64,000 nucleotides of DNA, from assembly GCA_020637445.1 (NCBI GenBank), contig JACJVZ010000001.1, positions 558,001 to 622,000 of the forward strand, given 5' to 3'. Every line of letters starts with the position of its first letter. The stretch's first letter is position 1. This document shows positions 41,982 through 50,531 of the stretch, piece by piece. The notes under the pieces were generated by a model, which saw only the letters and a program-made list of their open reading frames with translations, made no database searches and was not told the origin of the DNA. Source of the DNA: Calditrichota bacterium. GTDB taxonomy: Bacteria; Electryoneota; RPQS01. The translations under genes were made by a program, and so were the position numbers.

Positions 41982-43635
41982 GCGCAGGCCGCGCGTGCAG
42001 GTCGCGGCGTGGTGCTGGGTTGGTTTGTTGATCTTTGGAGTTGCGTCACTATCGGCACAAGAGACGGCGGGACTTGGCAGCGAGTCATTGCGATCCGACA
42101 TTCTGAAACGTCTGACCAATACTCCGTCTGTCGAGACGACTGGTCTTGCCGTTTATGAAGGAGTGATAGACCGCGACTCATATTTACTCGGTCCGGGCGA
42201 CAAACTGATTCTTCAAGTTTGGAGCCCATCGTACGAAGAGGTCCCGACGCTTGTCACCGGTGAAGGTCGAGTTGCCGTGCCGTTTGCGGGCCCCGTCGAG
42301 GTTGCGGGTCTGTCCCTCGCCGAAGCGGAGAATGCAATCGCACGCGAGTTCGAAAGTGCTTTGCGAAAAGGCAACGTTTCCGTGTCTTTGCTCGAGCCTC
42401 GCCGCTTCAGGGTCCACGTGACCGGAAGCGTGACATTGCCGGGTACCTATACTTTGCCGGCAACGTCCCGGGTTGCGGATGCAATCGAAAAAGCCGGAGG
42501 TTTCAGAAGTTCGTTCGAGTTGATAGCGGGCGATACGGTTCTGAAGACGGCTGCGTCGATGAGACAGATTGAAATGCGGGACAGCCGCGACGGCAGCACG
42601 GTTCATGCGGATATGCAAGGGTTTTATCAAGGCGGAAATCTTGAAATGAATCCTTATCTGCGGGATGGAGCCGTAATCTTTGTGCCGCGCAAGAGCGACG
42701 GCGTTGAAGTGGGTGTGTTTGGCGAAGTGCGCATTCCCGGCCTATACGAGTATGCGGACGGCGACAACATTCGAACTTTGCTCGACCTTGCGGGCGGATT
42801 GACGACCCTGGCCGATGCCCATCGTGTCACGTTGGAATCGGCGAACGGATCGACGACGGATATTGATCTTTCTGGTGATCTTTCGAAACAGCAGGTCCAT
42901 GCCGGCGACAGATTGTATGTCGGCGGAAGGCCGAAAAGCGATACACTCGGCTCGGTGACCATAAGCGGTCAAGTAAGTCGTCCGGGTGGATATTCAATCG
43001 TCCCCGGCAAGACTACGGTTGCAGAATTGCTGCAGCAAGCGGGAGGTCTTCTCCCGGATGCGGCTGCGCAGTCGGCGCGCCTGATTCGCATGTCGGATGA
43101 CCGGATTGAAGTCGAGCGGCGCCGCTTATCGACCAATCCGATGAAGATGTCTCAGAAGGACGATCCGACGATGCTTGCCGACCTTGAAATGTCGGCGGAA
43201 TTCGCGCGTTGGAAGTACGGTACGGTTGTGCTCGATTTGTCCGCTCAAGAAGGCGAAGCCGGTTGGTCGGGCGAAGTAGTATTGCAGGACGGTGACAAAC
43301 TTGACGTACCGTCTCAGCCTTTAGGGGTTCGAGTTTTGGGGTATGTCAACAATGCGGGCGAAGTTCCGTGGGTTGAAGGTGCAAGCCTGAGTCACTATTT
43401 GAAAGAAGCGGGTGGAAAGAACTCGGCGGGCTGGAGAGGCCGCACTGTGATTCTTAAGGCTCGCAATGGTTCGCAGCTTCGTTATACCAGCCGTGTATCG
43501 GTGGATCCGGGCGACGTGCTATTCGTGCCACAGAGGCCGCGTACGACGAGCTGGGAACGTATTAAGGATGTTATTTCAGTCGTTGCCCAAGTTGCAACGA
43601 TTGCACTGATCATCGACACCGCAAGCAAAAGATAA
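41965..43635 (+). CDS. SLBB/polysaccharide-export-like outer-membrane protein in the pilus locus
   Basis: 556 residues from GTG 41965, overlapping pilQ by 17 bp; a longer reading from 41902 would overlap by 80 bp and lacks a signal. A signal peptide is followed by a Poly_export-like domain (YLLGPGDKLILQVW at about 70-160) and several SLBB (beta-grasp) units: FRVHVTGSVTLPGTYTLP, VGVFGEVRIPGLYEY, VTISGQVSRPGGYSI and VRVLGYVNNAGEVPW. A C-terminal helix (SVVAQVATIALII) ends it. It may export or anchor a polysaccharide, or act as a gated outer-membrane partner of the pilus. No synthesis genes are adjacent. Confidence 0.8.
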   Translation: MKETNKRRPRVQVAAWCWVGLLIFGVASLSAQETAGLGSESLRSDILKRLTNTPSVETTGLAVYEGVIDRDSYLLGPGDKLILQVWSPSYEEVPTLVTGEGRVAVPFAGPVEVAGLSLAEAENAIAREFESALRKGNVSVSLLEPRRFRVHVTGSVTLPGTYTLPATSRVADAIEKAGGFRSSFELIAGDTVLKTAASMRQIEMRDSRDGSTVHADMQGFYQGGNLEMNPYLRDGAVIFVPRKSDGVEVGVFGEVRIPGLYEYADGDNIRTLLDLAGGLTTLADAHRVTLESANGSTTDIDLSGDLSKQQVHAGDRLYVGGRPKSDTLGSVTISGQVSRPGGYSIVPGKTTVAELLQQAGGLLPDAAAQSARLIRMSDDRIEVERRRLSTNPMKMSQKDDPTMLADLEMSAEFARWKYGTVVLDLSAQEGEAGWSGEVVLQDGDKLDVPSQPLGVRVLGYVNNAGEVPWVEGASLSHYLKEAGGKNSAGWRGRTVILKARNGSQLRYTSRVSVDPGDVLFVPQRPRTTSWERIKDVISVVAQVATIALIIDTASKR

Positions 43636-43670
43636 CAAGAGATATTATCCTTAGGGTCGGCAGGAATCAT

Positions 43671-43700
43671 CCGGAGACTTTATTAGATCGAAGTTTCCGG
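43671..43700 (+). terminator. Intergenic hairpin, no U-tract
   Basis: CCGGAGACTT (43671-43680) pairs with AAGTTTCCGG (43691-43700), 10 bp with one G-U around a 10-nt loop, before the Ig-repeat gene. Confidence 0.45.
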
Positions 43701-43736
43701 TCGGTTTCCAACCAAACAAATGACCCGGAGGGACAT

Positions 43737-46445
43737 ATGGAGGCAAAAATGAAACTCATCCGCTGGGCAGCTTTGATCGTGGCCGCCATTTCGATCCTGC
43801 TGAGTGGCGTCGGCTGCCAACAAAAGACCAGCACCGACACAGGTGGTGGTGGCGGCGATGTGGTCGGATCTGTTCAGATCTTGACCGGCGTTCGCAATGA
43901 CACACTGGCATTCCTGCCGAACGACTCGGCGTCAACGAATGTAACAGTGATTGTGACGGACACGCGCGGCCTTGCGATGCCTAATCAAAAGGTGAACATC
44001 GCGCTGCTCGACAACGACCTTGGCTCCATTGAATTCGTGGACACGGACCTCAAGGACACCACGAATGCACTGGGACGCGTCAATTGCGTGTTCCGTGTGT
44101 ACAACGAAGCGGGTAATCAGGTTATCTCTGCAACCGCGGGCGGCGTAACGGCTCAAGTGAGCATCGCCGTGCGCCAAGCAGACGAAGAAATCAACTCGGT
44201 GACGATGATTGTAACGCCCGAGGAAGTTGAAGCGTCAGAACTCGCCGACGACTCGGCTCGTATTGACCTTCGAATCGTGGATTCGGGCAACCGCGGAGTT
44301 CCCAACGTGTCGCTAAACTTGACGGCCACGGGCGGACTCTTGGTTTATCCTCCCGTGACGGATTCCACCGGTCGTACGACGACGTGGTGGTACAACAATC
44401 GTCAGTTTGGTAATTTCACGATTTACGTGCGTGCGGGTTCGTTGCGCGATTCCGCGACGATCTCGGTGACCGAAGTCCCCCGCGTTCTGGGAACGTTGGA
44501 ATTGACGACCAGCGACCGTGAAATTGAGGCGGACGGCTGTATTACTGCGGCGACGATTACGGCTACACTTAAGAACGTTTTCGGTGAAGCAGTGGGCAAC
44601 GATACTATCCGTTTCGGTGCGCCTGACCACGGATCCGTGGAATCTTTCGCGATAACGAACGAACTCGGTGTGGCGACGGTCGATTTCTGCGGAATGAACA
44701 TTCCGAACGAACAAGACCCTGAAGATTCTTCGAAGGTGGTGGCTCGCTACGAAAAGTGGGGTCTTCGCGACACCGTTAATGTTCGTATCATTCCGGCCTC
44801 CGGTATCGGACTTGTGAATCTGACGTCGGCGACCACGAGCGGCGTTGCAGGTCGTGACTCCATCGCATTGAACCTTGAAGTTCGTTTTGCGAACGGCACG
44901 CCTGTAACCGGCTACTATGCGAAATTCAACGCGACTCAGTGCGGCGACTTCAAGTATGATTCAACCAGATTGGTCAACGGCCATCCGGATACGACGAATT
45001 ACTACTACCTCTGCAATTCGATACCTCAGAGCCCGCCGGAAATCACCGTTGAAGTCGACGGCGTGTTCTCCGATCCGCTTGTTATGAGTATCGAACCGGG
45101 CGAAGCAAACCTCGTCACTATTAGGCCCATCGCCCCGATCACGATCGGTGGCTCGGCGGCGGTCACGGCCGTTGTGCAAGATACCTTCCACAATCCGGTT
45201 CGCGAAGGTGAAGTCGTAATTTTTACGACGACATTAGGATCCATAGCGCCGTTTGTGAATACGAATACCTCAGGCCAAGCGATTACCCAAATCAGTTCGG
45301 GAACACAGGCAGGTGTCGGTGTCGTCACAGCCAAACTGCTTTCAGGGCTGGACAGCTCATCTACGACGTTTGTCGTAAACCCGGGTGATGGAAGCACAAT
45401 TTCCATGACCTTGAATCCGTCCAGTATGTTGGTGAGCGGGTCGGGTGGTCAAGACTGGTCGCAAATTGAAGCGAGAGTGTTTGACGCCAACGGTAACCCG
45501 GTGGAAGATGGACTTTGGGTGACGTTCACTTTGAGTCAGGATGCACCTGAAGGTGCCAATATCAACAACAGCGGTCTCGTCGATTCGGCGCAAACTTCAA
45601 ACGGTGTGGCAGTCGCGACGCTCAATGCCGGAACCGGTGTTGGACCTGTTTTGGTGAATGCCTGTATTACTAGGGAATCCGGAATCGAGCAATGCAGCCC
45701 GGCGTCTGGCTCTATCGTTGCCGGTCCGCCTGCAGAAATTCAGATCGGTGTGAACGAAATCGGTACGCACGCCGGTGGTGCTGCGTGGGATGTGGAAATC
45801 AGTGCCCTGATCAAGGACGCTGCCCGAAACAACGTGATCAACGGCACGGCCGTGTTCTTCACTGTTGTTGAAGGCGAAATCGCGCAGATTTTGTCTGAAG
45901 AAGTGGTCGTAGGCAACACGAATGCCGACGGCGAAACACACGCTGGTGTCGCCTACACGACCTTGCGCTACACGTCACTTGTAACGAACGAAGACGTGAC
46001 AATTATCGCGCAGACTGCAAACGGAACGTCTCGACAGTTTATCTTCAGACTTCCGGTGCAAGAGCCTGCAATCGTTCTCAACTGTATGCCGGGTTCGTGG
46101 CACTTTGTGGCCGACGGCGATCCGTGTGAAATTGAGCTTCAGGCGATTGTGCGCGACGGACACCAAGTGCTGATTAACGGTCAGTCTGTTTACTACACGG
46201 CACAGCGCGGAAGAATCTACAGTAATTCGAATGGCACGCCGCCGACGCGCAGCACGGCCATCACCGGCCCCGAGTTCTCGGGCTTCCCGGATGGAACGTG
46301 TTCGCTTTGGCTGGTCGAATCCGCCTCATTCATTTTCCCGGATCCACAGACACCGGAAATTCCCGGAGAAGTTCGAGTAGAGGTGATTGGATATCCGGAT
46401 GCGACGGACTCGCAGGTAATCAACTTCCGCCGCGGCGTCGGTTGA
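43737..46445 (+). CDS. Large lipoprotein of tandem Ig-like (Big_1-type) domains
   Basis: 902 residues (SD GGAGGG); ATG 43749 is an alternative start. The N-terminus has a hydrophobic signal (LIVAAISILLSGVGC) with a lipid-attachment Cys, although GVGC is a less usual lipobox. A Gly/Asp/Thr linker follows, then roughly eight Ig-like units of about 90-100 residues with Big_1 features: paired V-x-V strands, a DxxGxPVxGxxVxF-like turn, TxxxGxAxxxF and a terminal V strand. It lies between the pilQ/SLBB genes and pilB, so a role as a pilus-associated adhesin or outer-membrane stalk is likely but unproven. Confidence 0.8.
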   Translation: MEAKMKLIRWAALIVAAISILLSGVGCQQKTSTDTGGGGGDVVGSVQILTGVRNDTLAFLPNDSASTNVTVIVTDTRGLAMPNQKVNIALLDNDLGSIEFVDTDLKDTTNALGRVNCVFRVYNEAGNQVISATAGGVTAQVSIAVRQADEEINSVTMIVTPEEVEASELADDSARIDLRIVDSGNRGVPNVSLNLTATGGLLVYPPVTDSTGRTTTWWYNNRQFGNFTIYVRAGSLRDSATISVTEVPRVLGTLELTTSDREIEADGCITAATITATLKNVFGEAVGNDTIRFGAPDHGSVESFAITNELGVATVDFCGMNIPNEQDPEDSSKVVARYEKWGLRDTVNVRIIPASGIGLVNLTSATTSGVAGRDSIALNLEVRFANGTPVTGYYAKFNATQCGDFKYDSTRLVNGHPDTTNYYYLCNSIPQSPPEITVEVDGVFSDPLVMSIEPGEANLVTIRPIAPITIGGSAAVTAVVQDTFHNPVREGEVVIFTTTLGSIAPFVNTNTSGQAITQISSGTQAGVGVVTAKLLSGLDSSSTTFVVNPGDGSTISMTLNPSSMLVSGSGGQDWSQIEARVFDANGNPVEDGLWVTFTLSQDAPEGANINNSGLVDSAQTSNGVAVATLNAGTGVGPVLVNACITRESGIEQCSPASGSIVAGPPAEIQIGVNEIGTHAGGAAWDVEISALIKDAARNNVINGTAVFFTVVEGEIAQILSEEVVVGNTNADGETHAGVAYTTLRYTSLVTNEDVTIIAQTANGTSRQFIFRLPVQEPAIVLNCMPGSWHFVADGDPCEIELQAIVRDGHQVLINGQSVYYTAQRGRIYSNSNGTPPTRSTAITGPEFSGFPDGTCSLWLVESASFIFPDPQTPEIPGEVRVEVIGYPDATDSQVINFRRGVG

Positions 46446-46480
46446 TGAATTCTGCGAGTCGAAAAGAGTGATTAAACGGA

Positions 46481-46510
46481 GGCCGGAGCCGGACAACACC
46501 GGCTCCGGCC
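46481..46510 (+). terminator. Perfect 12-bp GC-rich hairpin, no U-tract
   Basis: GGCCGGAGCCGG (46481-46492) and CCGGCTCCGGCC (46499-46510) with an ACAACA loop, between the Ig-repeat gene and pilB. Confidence 0.6.
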
Positions 46511-46542
46511 CATATTTGGACGACAGGACGTAACTTGAGACT

Positions 46543-48246
46543 ATGAGAGAGAAGCTTGGCGAGATCCTGATCCGCGAGGGTCACATAACGACGCAGCAGC
46601 TCAATGAAGGGCTGACGCGGCAAAAAGAAAAACGCAAGAAGATCGGCGAAACGCTTGTGTCTCTTGGTCATATTACCGAAGAGAAGGTGTTTCGTGCGCT
46701 GTCCGAACAGTGGGGCGTTGAGTTTGTTCCCGCTGATTTGCTTGCGGCAAAGAACGGGAATGCGCTGACTGTGGTTCCGGAGGGCTTTGCAAAAGAGCAC
46801 CTTCTGATACCGCTGGATTTGTCGCCGACGACGTTGGTTGTCGCGATGGCTGATCCCGATGATATTGTCGCGCTCGACAATCTTCAGAAGCTGTCGGGCA
46901 AGCATGTGGACGCGAAGCTGGCTTCTCCCGCCGCAATTCTGCAGGCCATAGAGAATTCGTACGAGAAAATCCGCAAGCAAGGCGAAGTCACCGAGGCAAT
47001 CGGCGACCTTCAGTTTTTTGCGACGTCTGACGAGGACGATGAGAGTCTCGTAGACATGAGCAAAACCGGGGGCACGGAAGATGCTCCGGTCGTCAAGCTC
47101 GTGAATCTCATGCTGCAAGACGCGATCAAGTCGCGCGCGACCGACATCCACGTTGAGCCGTATGAAGAAGCGCTCGTCGTGCGTTTCCGTATTGACGGCG
47201 TTCTGATGGAGGTGATGCGTCCGCCGAAAGCGTCGCATTCAGGTATTGTTTCGCGTGTCAAGATTCTCTCGAAGCTGAACATCGCTGAGAAACGCTTGCC
47301 GCAGGACGGCCGTTTCACGGTGCGCACGGCAGAAAAAGAGATCGATATGCGTGTGTCGATTTTGCCGCTCGTTACGGGCGAAAAGATCGTGATGCGTTTG
47401 CTTGACAAGTCGGGATTTGCGTTCAGCTTGACGACCCTCGGATTCGACGACGAGGACGGCATGATTTTCCGCCGCTGGATTCGCCAGCCCTACGGCATGG
47501 TGATTATCTCGGGCCCGACGGGTGCCGGTAAATCGACGACTTTGTTTGCCGCTCTGAACGAGATTAAGAGCGTCGAAGACAATATCACGACGGTGGAAGA
47601 CCCGGTCGAATACCACGTCCCGGGCATCAATCAGGTGCAGACGAAAGCGAAGATCGGTTTGACCTTCGCCGCTGCGCTAAGATCGATTCTGCGTCAGGAC
47701 CCGGACAAATTGCTGATCGGTGAAATTCGAGACGAAGAAACCGCTGACATTGCGGTGAAGTTCGCGTTGACGGGTCACCTTGTGTTCTCGACGGTTCACG
47801 CCAACGACGCGCCGTCGACGATTACTCGTTTGCTCGATATCGGCGTGCCTCCGTTCCTTTGCGGTTCGGTGCTGAACCTCGTGATGGCTCAACGTCTTGT
47901 GCGTCGAATCTGCCAGCACTGCAAAGTGGAATACGAGCCGGATGAATCTGAAATGCAGATGCTCGCGATCGACAAGGACTTTCTGAAGGGTCGCAAGTTC
48001 TGGCGCGGCCGCGGCTGTGCACAGTGTCGCAACACTGGCTACCACGGACGAACGGGTATTTTCGAGATTCTCGAAATGAGGAAGAATATCCGTTCGCTCG
48101 TGTTTGACAATGCGAACCAGGATGAAATTCGCAATGCCGCTATTGCCAACGGAATGGTCACGCTCCGTGACGCGGCTTTCAAAAAGATTTTTGCGGGAAT
48201 TACGACCAGTCACGAGCTGTTGCGTGTGACGGTCATGGATATGTAA
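46543..48246 (+). CDS. pilB: Type IV pilus extension ATPase
   Basis: 567 residues. It has an N-terminal GSPII_E_N domain (GEILIREGHITTQQLNEGL, repeated as GETLVSLGHITEEKVF), then the motor domain with Walker A GPTGAGKSTT, Asp box DIHVEPYEEALVVRFRIDG, Walker B LLIGEIRDEETA, and a tetracysteine zinc motif (CQHC...CAQC) near 470-500. It powers pilin polymerisation. The PilT-type AIRNLIRE motif is absent, separating it from the retraction ATPase. Confidence 0.95.
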   Translation: MREKLGEILIREGHITTQQLNEGLTRQKEKRKKIGETLVSLGHITEEKVFRALSEQWGVEFVPADLLAAKNGNALTVVPEGFAKEHLLIPLDLSPTTLVVAMADPDDIVALDNLQKLSGKHVDAKLASPAAILQAIENSYEKIRKQGEVTEAIGDLQFFATSDEDDESLVDMSKTGGTEDAPVVKLVNLMLQDAIKSRATDIHVEPYEEALVVRFRIDGVLMEVMRPPKASHSGIVSRVKILSKLNIAEKRLPQDGRFTVRTAEKEIDMRVSILPLVTGEKIVMRLLDKSGFAFSLTTLGFDDEDGMIFRRWIRQPYGMVIISGPTGAGKSTTLFAALNEIKSVEDNITTVEDPVEYHVPGINQVQTKAKIGLTFAAALRSILRQDPDKLLIGEIRDEETADIAVKFALTGHLVFSTVHANDAPSTITRLLDIGVPPFLCGSVLNLVMAQRLVRRICQHCKVEYEPDESEMQMLAIDKDFLKGRKFWRGRGCAQCRNTGYHGRTGIFEILEMRKNIRSLVFDNANQDEIRNAAIANGMVTLRDAAFKKIFAGITTSHELLRVTVMDM

Positions 48247-48275
48247 TCTAAATCAATCGGACGGGCAAACAGGCG

Positions 48276-49529
48276 ATGCCGACATATAGTTACGTCATCA
48301 AAGACGCCGCGGGCAACCGTCAGGAAGATAACATCAAGGCCGCGAGCTACGAGGCTGCGGTTGAAGTTTTGCGCCGCAAAGGCGCCGCGCAGATCGTATC
48401 CGTGCGTGAGATCAAGGGAGGCCTGGCGCTTGACGAAATGAGCGTCGGCGAACAGCTGAGTCTCGCCGTATACAGGTGGAGAACGCGTGTTCCGCTGAAA
48501 ACCTTGGTGTTTTTTACACGCCAGCTTTCGACGATGTTCTCGGCCGGATTGACGATTGAGCGCGCGATTCAGAATCTTCTGACTGAAGAACGCAATCACA
48601 GATTCAAGAAGGTGCTGGTTCAGGTCGCCACGGACTTGAAGAAGGGCTATGCGCTGTCCGAGTGTTTGGCGAAGCATCCCGGCGTATTCTCAAATCTGTT
48701 TGTTGCGCTTGTACATGCCGGTGAAGTTTCGGGTAACCTCCATGTGATTTTGGAGCAGCTTTCCGACTATCTTGAATCGGTTTCTGATACGCATCGTAAG
48801 GTAGTCTCGGCGATGTCCTATCCGGTCTTCTCCGTGATCTTCTTGTCGATTGTTATCACCTTCCTAATGGTCGTGGTGGTGCCGATGTTCGAAGACGTTT
48901 ATTCGAAGTTCTCGGCGCGGCTCCCGTTCGCAACGTTGGTTCTGGTAAAGATATCGAACCTGATGGTCAACCAAGCACCGTTTGTAATTCTGGTCGTTTT
49001 TCTCACAATCGCGGGCTTGTGGGTTTTGACAAAGACAAAGCGCGGCGGACTTGCGTGGGACAGCCTAAAGCTGCGACTGCCGATTTTCGGCGGTCTTCTC
49101 ATGTCCTCGTTGATGGACAAATTTGCACGGACATTCGGTATTTTGATTGGATCAGGTGTGCCTGTCCTTGAATCGCTCAGTCACTCCATTCGAGTGGTCG
49201 AGAACCGCGTCATCGGCAATGCGCTGCGCGATGCTCAGCATATGATCAAAGACGGATATGCAATTTCGGTGGCCATGAAGAAGACCGGAGTCTTCCCGCC
49301 GATCATGGTTCAGCTGATTCAGACCGGTGAAGAAACCGGTGAAATCAACAAGCTGCTCGAAAAAGTTTCGGAGTTCTATTCCAAACAGGTCGACGCAACG
49401 ATTGGCCGTCTGACTTCGTTGATTGAGCCTCTGTTGATTATCTTGATCGGCGGCGTAATTGGCATTATTTTGATCGCAATCTACCTGCCGGTGTTTATGC
49501 TCGGTCGCGCGATTCAAGCGGGATCGTAA
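48276..49529 (+). CDS. pilC: Type IV pilus inner-membrane protein PilC
   Basis: 417 residues with two T2SSF repeats: FFTRQLSTMFSAGLTIERAIQNL at about 88 and FARTFGILIGSGVPVLESLSHS at about 285. Three hydrophobic helices lie near 190, 240 and 390. It is the polytopic platform that PilB turns to load pilin. A genuine T-rich terminator follows (49553), so pilD is probably expressed partly on its own. Confidence 0.95.
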   Translation: MPTYSYVIKDAAGNRQEDNIKAASYEAAVEVLRRKGAAQIVSVREIKGGLALDEMSVGEQLSLAVYRWRTRVPLKTLVFFTRQLSTMFSAGLTIERAIQNLLTEERNHRFKKVLVQVATDLKKGYALSECLAKHPGVFSNLFVALVHAGEVSGNLHVILEQLSDYLESVSDTHRKVVSAMSYPVFSVIFLSIVITFLMVVVVPMFEDVYSKFSARLPFATLVLVKISNLMVNQAPFVILVVFLTIAGLWVLTKTKRGGLAWDSLKLRLPIFGGLLMSSLMDKFARTFGILIGSGVPVLESLSHSIRVVENRVIGNALRDAQHMIKDGYAISVAMKKTGVFPPIMVQLIQTGEETGEINKLLEKVSEFYSKQVDATIGRLTSLIEPLLIILIGGVIGIILIAIYLPVFMLGRAIQAGS

Positions 49530-49552
49530 GGGCACAGGGCTTGCTAATTAAG

Positions 49553-49590
49553 AAAGGTGACTGCATATTACGTGCAGTCACCTTTTCTTT
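49553..49590 (+). terminator. Rho-independent terminator after pilC
   Basis: AAAGGTGACTGCA (49553-49565) pairs with TGCAGTCACCTTT (49573-49585) over a 7-nt loop, followed by TTCTTT. It lies directly ahead of pilD. Confidence 0.85.
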
Positions 49591-49604
49591 CTGGGAGGAG
49601 TATT

Positions 49605-50408
49605 TTGCAAATTCCAACACCGTGGGGCGAAATGCCGGCACTGCCGTTCTTGGTCATTGCCGGGATATTGGGTGCTTCTTTTGGCAGCTTTGCCAATGTG
49701 TTGATTTACCGGCTGCCTGCTGAAGAGTCTTTGACACATCCCGGCTCTCGTTGTCCCGCCTGCGAAACGCCGATCTCGTGGTATGACAACATACCCGTGT
49801 TAAGCTGGCTGATTTTGCTCGGGAAGTGCCGAAATTGTCAGAGCAAAATCTCGATTCAGTACCCAATAATTGAGCTGCTTTCCGCGTGTTTCGCGGTTTT
49901 CGCCGTCTGGAAATGGGGGTTTACGTACTCGGGAATGGCGTTCGGCCTGCTGTTCATTGGCCTGCTGGCACTGGTCATCATTGACCTAAGACACTGGCTG
50001 TTACCCTTCGCGATTACGGTGCCGCTCTTGGCCATCGGGCTTGTCGGAGCAGCGTTTTTTGATATGATTTCCCTGAAATCCGCCCTGATTGGCTCTGCAG
50101 TGGGGTTCGGAATATTCCTCCTTTTGTTGCTGGGTGGGAAATTCGTTTTCAAAAAAGAGGCTATGGGAGGTGGAGATGTTGTTTTTGGGGCGATGGCTGG
50201 TGCGTACGTTGGTTGGGAACTTACACTTCTGATGATCTTTGTGGCATCAGCGCTTGGGACTTTATTGGCGTTGTTTTTATTAATCTTAAGAAAAGACGTA
50301 GCAAACAGATCAGTGCCATTCGGCCCATTTCTTGCTGTTTCGCTGGTGCTTTGCCTGTTTTGGGGACACAACTGGATCGACGCCTATTTCAAAATGCTGG
50401 GTCGGTAA
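49605..50408 (+). CDS. pilD: Prepilin peptidase / N-methyltransferase
   Basis: 267 residues from TTG 49605 (SD GGGAGGAG); an upstream GTG at 49557 lies inside the preceding terminator. The cytoplasmic loop has the two CxxC pairs (C50/C53 and C75/C78) of the methyltransferase domain. About seven hydrophobic helices carry the aspartyl protease residues Asp127 (VIIDLRH) and Asp191 (AMGGGD). It cleaves and N-methylates the prepilins encoded upstream. Confidence 0.93.
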   Translation: MQIPTPWGEMPALPFLVIAGILGASFGSFANVLIYRLPAEESLTHPGSRCPACETPISWYDNIPVLSWLILLGKCRNCQSKISIQYPIIELLSACFAVFAVWKWGFTYSGMAFGLLFIGLLALVIIDLRHWLLPFAITVPLLAIGLVGAAFFDMISLKSALIGSAVGFGIFLLLLLGGKFVFKKEAMGGGDVVFGAMAGAYVGWELTLLMIFVASALGTLLALFLLILRKDVANRSVPFGPFLAVSLVLCLFWGHNWIDAYFKMLGR

Positions 50409-50416
50409 AGAAGCAC

Positions 50417-50445
50417 TTGACTTTTTAGAAGTTGCTGTGTAAGTT
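50417..50445 (+). promoter_or_regulatory. Promoter of the large sorted protein
   Basis: TTGACT (50417-50422), 17 bp, TAAGTT (50440-50445). It predicts a leader of about 80 nt with a small hairpin (CCTGCG/CGCAGG) and the SD GGGAG before the ATG at 50532. Confidence 0.6.
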
Positions 50446-50531
50446 ATTACAAATTTGCTAAAAGCACGTTCTTATAAATCACCTGCATAGACAACCTGCG
50501 TAACCCGCAGGAGCAAGAAAGGGAGTATCCC

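Noticed and set aside
40518..42119. 533-codon open frame antisense to pilQ
   Set aside because: It mirrors the codon pattern of the sense gene, has no RBS or family motif, and pilQ on the + strand is unmistakable.
46420..47238. 272-codon open frame antisense to pilB
   Set aside because: Antisense shadow with no recognisable motif.
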